Below the pieces are notes generated by a model. That model made no database searches, had not been told where the DNA came from, and worked only from the letters and a program-made list of their open reading frames with translations. Of a stretch of 22,501 nt of DNA, positions 20,072-22,501 are shown in pieces. The first letter of the stretch is position 1. Each line of letters starts with the position of its first letter. The position numbers and the translations under genes are program-made. Origin of the DNA: a virus; the IMG/VR virus record IMGVR_UViG_3300046459_000263, positions 1 through 22,501 of that record; one strand, written 5' to 3'.

Positions 20072-20785
20072 ATGGCATTGGCACAAATGAAAAAAGCACA
20101 GACCCCGAAGGAGATTGTGATCGAGTGGATCGATCACATTCTTGATCGAAAGAAGTGGACAGGAACGGATCTGGCCCGGCACTCGGATATCGCGCCGTCA
20201 ACGATCTTGCGCCTTCTCAACAATCCAAAGCACCGTTTTGTCCCTACGGTGTCGACGCTCCAGAAGATCGCGGTCGGATCAGGATACCCGATCCCGAAGA
20301 AGGTGATGGAAGCTCTCGGCGCCGAGGGTGAAGCTCGGGCCGACGCTCCTACGGAAATCGAGCCGGACAACATCCGGCGGGTCAACGTCCGCACCGCACG
20401 TCAGGCGACGGTCGAGCTGCGTCATGTCTCGTCGCTGCCTCAGGCGTTGCAGTCGGCGGCGAGCCCACGGCGTGAGGGGTACGTGCCTGCTCCGCCCCAG
20501 CTCGAAGGGGATGAGACGGCGTTCGCGTTCCACATGCCGGACAGCTCTCTTGGCGCTTGGGTTAAGACAGGTCAGCTGATGTATGCCACCAAGCAGCGTG
20601 ATCCGGTGCCCGGTGACCTCGTCGTGATCACCGACAAGAACGAGAAGACCCGGGTTCGGCTTCTGTTGGACATCACGGAGAACGGCCTCAAGCTGTCGAA
20701 GTCGATACCGGAGAAGGAAGATGAGGCCATGCCCTTCGATGACATCAAGGATATCGCGATCGTCGCGATGACCTGCCGTATCTGA
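20072..20785 (+). CDS. Phage repressor: HTH domain plus S24/LexA-fold C-terminal domain
   Basis: 237 aa; ATG 20072 has GGAGG 7 bases upstream. Residues 14-65 form an XRE-type helix-turn-helix (WTGTDLARHSDIAPSTILRLLNN, then VSTLQKIA). A linker (80-145) leads to a C-terminal part that follows the S24 fold: FAFHMPDSSLGAWVKTGQLMYA, DPVPGDLVVITD, KTRVRLLLDITENGLKLS. In LexA/CI enzymes the serine and a lysine in the V-K-R-L strand catalyse self-cleavage. Ser158/159 are present, but the strand reads RVRLLL, with arginine where lysine is expected, so autocleavage is doubtful. I infer that it binds the TTTGCAT palindromes. It lies downstream of the resolvase gene with its own candidate promoter. Confidence 0.88.
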   Translation: MALAQMKKAQTPKEIVIEWIDHILDRKKWTGTDLARHSDIAPSTILRLLNNPKHRFVPTVSTLQKIAVGSGYPIPKKVMEALGAEGEARADAPTEIEPDNIRRVNVRTARQATVELRHVSSLPQALQSAASPRREGYVPAPPQLEGDETAFAFHMPDSSLGAWVKTGQLMYATKQRDPVPGDLVVITDKNEKTRVRLLLDITENGLKLSKSIPEKEDEAMPFDDIKDIAIVAMTCRI

Positions 20786-20787
20786 CA

Positions 20788-20811
20788 GAGGGTCGCCGGT
20801 CGGCGGCCCTC
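20788..20811. terminator. Convergent-end hairpin between repressor and 126-aa gene
   Basis: GAGGGTCGCC-GGTC-GGCGGCCCTC, a 10-bp stem (one T-G wobble) with a 4-base loop, starts 3 bases after the repressor stop and touches the stop of the minus-strand gene at 20810. It lies between convergent genes, but neither side has a proper U-run, so it may protect mRNA ends rather than terminate efficiently. Confidence 0.55.
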
Positions 20812-21190
20812 ATTCCAATCCAAACATTTTGTTGACGCGATCGAGCATCGCCCGAATCGTCTCGGGCGGAGACGTCATCACATCCACATTGAAGTCCTCC
20901 TCAAGCTTCGCCAGTTGCTTGAGCCAGTCTTCAGCTTCCCGGACAGCAACGAGGTCAACCTGCGGCTCCCATCGAAGCCGCTGGATCTCCAGCGCTGTCT
21001 TCTGGATCTCGAAGTCCAGATAATCGAGAAACTCCCGAAGCTGCACGGTCATCCGACTGACAGCCGGCTCGATCACGACAAGCGCGTCGATGATCTCCAC
21101 CATGATGCCAGGTAATCGATCCTTGAACTTCGGGTTGATAGGACGGACGACCATCTTCGATGGCGCCACGGCACTAGCATTTGCTTTCAT
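20810..21190 (-). CDS. Hypothetical helical protein, 126 aa
   Basis: ATG 21190 lies in a TGATG junction with AGGGAAC upstream. After a short basic start (residues 1-27) the rest is a continuous helix set with heptad features (VQLREFLDYLDFEIQKTALEIQRL, then VREAEDWLKQLAKLEEDF), suggesting a coiled-coil or helical bundle. It is coupled to the small HTH protein upstream and could modulate it, but no family is recognised. Confidence 0.7.
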   Translation of the reverse strand: MKANASAVAPSKMVVRPINPKFKDRLPGIMVEIIDALVVIEPAVSRMTVQLREFLDYLDFEIQKTALEIQRLRWEPQVDLVAVREAEDWLKQLAKLEEDFNVDVMTSPPETIRAMLDRVNKMFGLE

Positions 21191-21474
21191 CAGTGTTCCC
21201 TGGTGCGCAGCGTCCTCATGCGCTCGCTTGTTGCGATCGAGTTGAGGTCGGCCTTTGTTGGTTTAAAGGGTTGCAGCCCGCGATCGATGGCGGAAAGTGC
21301 CAGAGCGATTGCCTTGGTGACGCCTCGGATCTCGTACTTCGCGATCGCCTGCGGCGTCAGTCCAAGCCATCCTGCAAGCTCGGGTTGGGTAAGATTTCTG
21401 GAAATGCGGAAGGCCTTTACCTCCTCGCCTTTTAGGAATTTCTTTGATGGATTTCGACTGAGCGCCATCGCCAT
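21190..21474 (-). CDS. Small XRE-type HTH regulator, 94 aa
   Basis: I chose ATG 21474 (MAMALSRNPSKKFLKGEEV), with GAGG 6 bases upstream; earlier methionines lack a good site. The body is a standard helix-turn-helix: VKAFRISRNLTQPELAGWLGLTPQAIAKYEIRGV (about 20-53), followed by TKAIALALSAIDRGLQP. It is a candidate second switch protein (Cro-like or antirepressor partner). The weak operator-like site at 21493-21508 is just upstream, so it may be under the same repressor. Its role in a lysis-lysogeny switch is inference. Confidence 0.8.
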   Translation of the reverse strand: MAMALSRNPSKKFLKGEEVKAFRISRNLTQPELAGWLGLTPQAIAKYEIRGVTKAIALALSAIDRGLQPFKPTKADLNSIATSERMRTLRTREH

Positions 21475-21492
21475 CACTGCCTCTGGTAAGGT

Positions 21493-21508
21493 GCTGCATT
21501 TGCGCATA
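21493..21508. promoter_or_regulatory. Degenerate operator-like site, copy 10
   Basis: GCTGCATTTGCGCATA matches copy 4 (TTTGCATTTGAGCAAA) at 12 of 16 positions and lies about 20 bases upstream of the small HTH gene start. Weaker than the others; chance is possible. Confidence 0.4.
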
Positions 21509-21570
21509 GGCCGGTTGCGGTTTAAGGCTGCCGACAGCAACATGGTTCCTGCCGGCGAGCCCGGTTCACT

Positions 21571-21690
21571 TTACGTACAAAGGTTCGAGATGCCCCCGAA
21601 TCTGCGATCTGTGGTCTCATCCTCGCAGAAACCGATGGAATGGCCCGCGTGCTGATAGCTCGGATCGAAGCGCAACAAATAGACACTCAT
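21571..21690 (-). CDS. Short protein, 39 aa, possible remnant of a YLLxF...HSIGF family
   Basis: ATG 21690 overlaps the upstream TGA (ATGA) with GGGAAAG before it. The sequence starts MSVYLLRFDPSYQHAGHSIG and continues with FCEDETTDRRFG. That pattern resembles the first 30 residues of GIY-YIG-like proteins of phages (YLL.F...Y.HA.HYIG....D..RR). The reading then hits TAA. The same frame after the stop contains GSPAGTMLLSAALNR, loosely like the next family block, so this may be a decayed gene. The resemblance is weak. Confidence 0.5.
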   Translation of the reverse strand: MSVYLLRFDPSYQHAGHSIGFCEDETTDRRFGGISNLCT

Positions 21691-21890
21691 TTGCTTTCCC
21701 GCAACGCCTCCTGATTGCGTGCAGGCGCAGGCCTGATGCGCGCCAGTCGCTTTTGCTTCCACTGATCTCGCACGATAAGAACCAGCTCCGACCGCGGCTT
21801 TGGCTCGGAGACCATCTGCCATTTCGGGCCCGGACTGCAGAGTGCCCACACGACGTAGAGCGTGGGCATGGGCTTCGACTTCGGCTTCAT
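21687..21890 (-). CDS. Hypothetical basic protein, 67 aa
   Basis: ATG 21890 (MKPKSKPMPTLYVVWALC) has AAGGAG 6 bases upstream and overlaps the upstream TGA (ATGA). A lysine-rich start, a short hydrophobic strand, then RDQWKQKRLARIRPAPARN suggest a small nucleic-acid-binding or structural protein. Function unknown. Confidence 0.65.
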   Translation of the reverse strand: MKPKSKPMPTLYVVWALCSPGPKWQMVSEPKPRSELVLIVRDQWKQKRLARIRPAPARNQEALRESK

Positions 21891-22183
21891 GTGGACTCCT
21901 TCGCTTTTAAAAAGTTCGTGATAGGACCGTCGTCCTCGTCGAACACGTTGACGATGCCGCGGCCCTCCAGCTCGTTGATGGGAATCCAAACCGTGAAGGT
22001 GAGGCCCTGCGGCGGGGCCAGGTGCTCGATGCACTCGATGAGTCCGTCAGCACCTGGAAGGATGGTGTGCTCGATGTCGTCGTGGTCTGCACCGACGCAG
22101 GCATCGAGCATTGTGACACGCTGACCGAGCTTGAAACCGCTGGCCTCGGGCAGGCCGTGACGGTGATCCAATGCCCTATCCAT
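21887..22183 (-). CDS. Hypothetical protein, 98 aa
   Basis: ATG 22183 (MDRALDHRHGLPEASGF) overlaps the upstream TAG by 8 bases with AGGA before it. The protein contains KLGQRVTMLDACVGADHDDIEHTILPGADGLIECIEHL, then LTFTVWIPINELEGRGIVNVFDEDDGP, an alternating strand pattern ending acidic. It looks like a small beta-rich domain; I cannot name it. Confidence 0.65.
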   Translation of the reverse strand: MDRALDHRHGLPEASGFKLGQRVTMLDACVGADHDDIEHTILPGADGLIECIEHLAPPQGLTFTVWIPINELEGRGIVNVFDEDDGPITNFLKAKEST

Positions 22184-22501
22184 AGACGATGTCCTGGAAG
22201 AGACAGGCCTGCAGGAAGACGTCGGCTGTCTCGGCGTCGCCGGTCTCCTTGACGATCTCTTCAATGCGCCAGAGGTGATTGTCGGCGAGCCACTGAAGGC
22301 CTTTCTTCAAACCATCTGGTGTGAAGTAGAAGGTCTCGCCGCCCTCGCCATCGCGCACCTTGATGTTGAAGTCACCGGCCCAAATCTTCTCGTCGTCGTA
22401 CCAGGGCTGGACATCGGTCTTGATGTCATTCGGGTTGACCGGCCTGAAGCTGGTGGCCCAGTAGCCGGACCCGCCCTCGATCGCCGTGACAATCTGGTCG
22501 G
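22176..22501 (-). CDS. Conserved phage protein, 5' end cut by window edge
   Basis: The open frame runs from the right edge to TAG at 22176-22178, at least 107 residues; the start is outside. Visible blocks: TAIEGGSGYWA near the left end, KTDVQPWYDDEKIW, VRDGEGGETFYFTPDGLKKGLQWLADN, and DAETADVFLQACLFQDIVYG at the end. The EGG.GYWA and DA..ADV.LQ...F..IVYG pattern is familiar from many phage proteins of unknown function. Its stop overlaps the next start by 8 bases. Confidence 0.75.
   Translation of the reverse strand, partial: DQIVTAIEGGSGYWATSFRPVNPNDIKTDVQPWYDDEKIWAGDFNIKVRDGEGGETFYFTPDGLKKGLQWLADNHLWRIEEIVKETGDAETADVFLQACLFQDIVYG

Noticed and set aside
1-22501. tRNA, rRNA, insertion sequence, integrase or attachment site
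   Set aside because: No cloverleaf, rRNA motif, transposase frame, terminal inverted repeat or tyrosine/serine recombinase motif was seen on either strand by reading; a covariance search would be the decisive check for tRNAs.

Overview
The window reads as part of a double-stranded DNA phage genome, or an integrated prophage, of an alphaproteobacterial host. The evidence is GC-rich codon use, tightly packed small genes with ATGA/TGATG/GTGA overlaps, a phage replication and recombination set (initiator with internal iterons, T7-type primase zinc ribbon plus Toprim-helicase, SSB, Rad52-like annealing protein, YqaJ-type exonuclease, DnaQ-type exonuclease, RuvC-like resolvase), a cobalamin-dependent ribonucleotide reductase closely matching the alphaproteobacterial NrdJ layout, and an HTH + S24-fold repressor. 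No structural, packaging, lysis, integrase or RNA genes were seen.

Layout. Positions 1-19059 are coded almost entirely on the minus strand. Reading in transcription order from 19059 down: replication initiator (18238-19059) carrying an origin-like iteron array, primase zinc ribbon (17912-18238), Toprim-helicase (16468-18033), SSB (15761-16405), a group of unknown small genes with a cupin-like protein (13384-15605), DnaQ-like exonuclease (12710-13387), YqaJ-like exonuclease (11705-12679), annealing protein (10886-11692), many unknown small genes (8605-10893), a MazG-like pyrophosphohydrolase (8165-8608), an HNH endonuclease (7437-7946), NrdJ (3176-6613), a second MazG-like gene (2241-2651), and an accessory end with a TAXI-type periplasmic binding protein (635-1510). 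Positions 19186-20785 are on the plus strand: RuvC-like resolvase, then the repressor. From 20810 to the right edge the genes are minus again and include a small HTH protein and several unknown phage genes.

How it works together. The window holds an early (replication, recombination, nucleotide supply) module facing away from a repressor cassette, with a divergent control region at 19060-19185. The most striking signal outside genes is a 16-bp imperfect palindrome, consensus about TTTGCATTCAAGCAAA, present at nine good sites and one weak site. All lie in intergenic gaps, several squeezed between the stop codon of one gene and the Shine-Dalgarno of the next. This looks like a dispersed operator ('stoperator-like') regulon of the repressor encoded at 20072-20785. 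Three minus-strand junctions also carry an intrinsic terminator just upstream of the operator, so the early region appears cut into separately controlled segments.

Other points of interest are the origin-like array of six AACAC iterons spaced 22-24 bp inside the initiator gene, the primase zinc ribbon encoded in a different frame from its helicase, and a secreted TRAP/TAXI-type binding protein flanked by terminators like a moron. Functions given as family resemblance come from motif reading by eye; no database search was possible.
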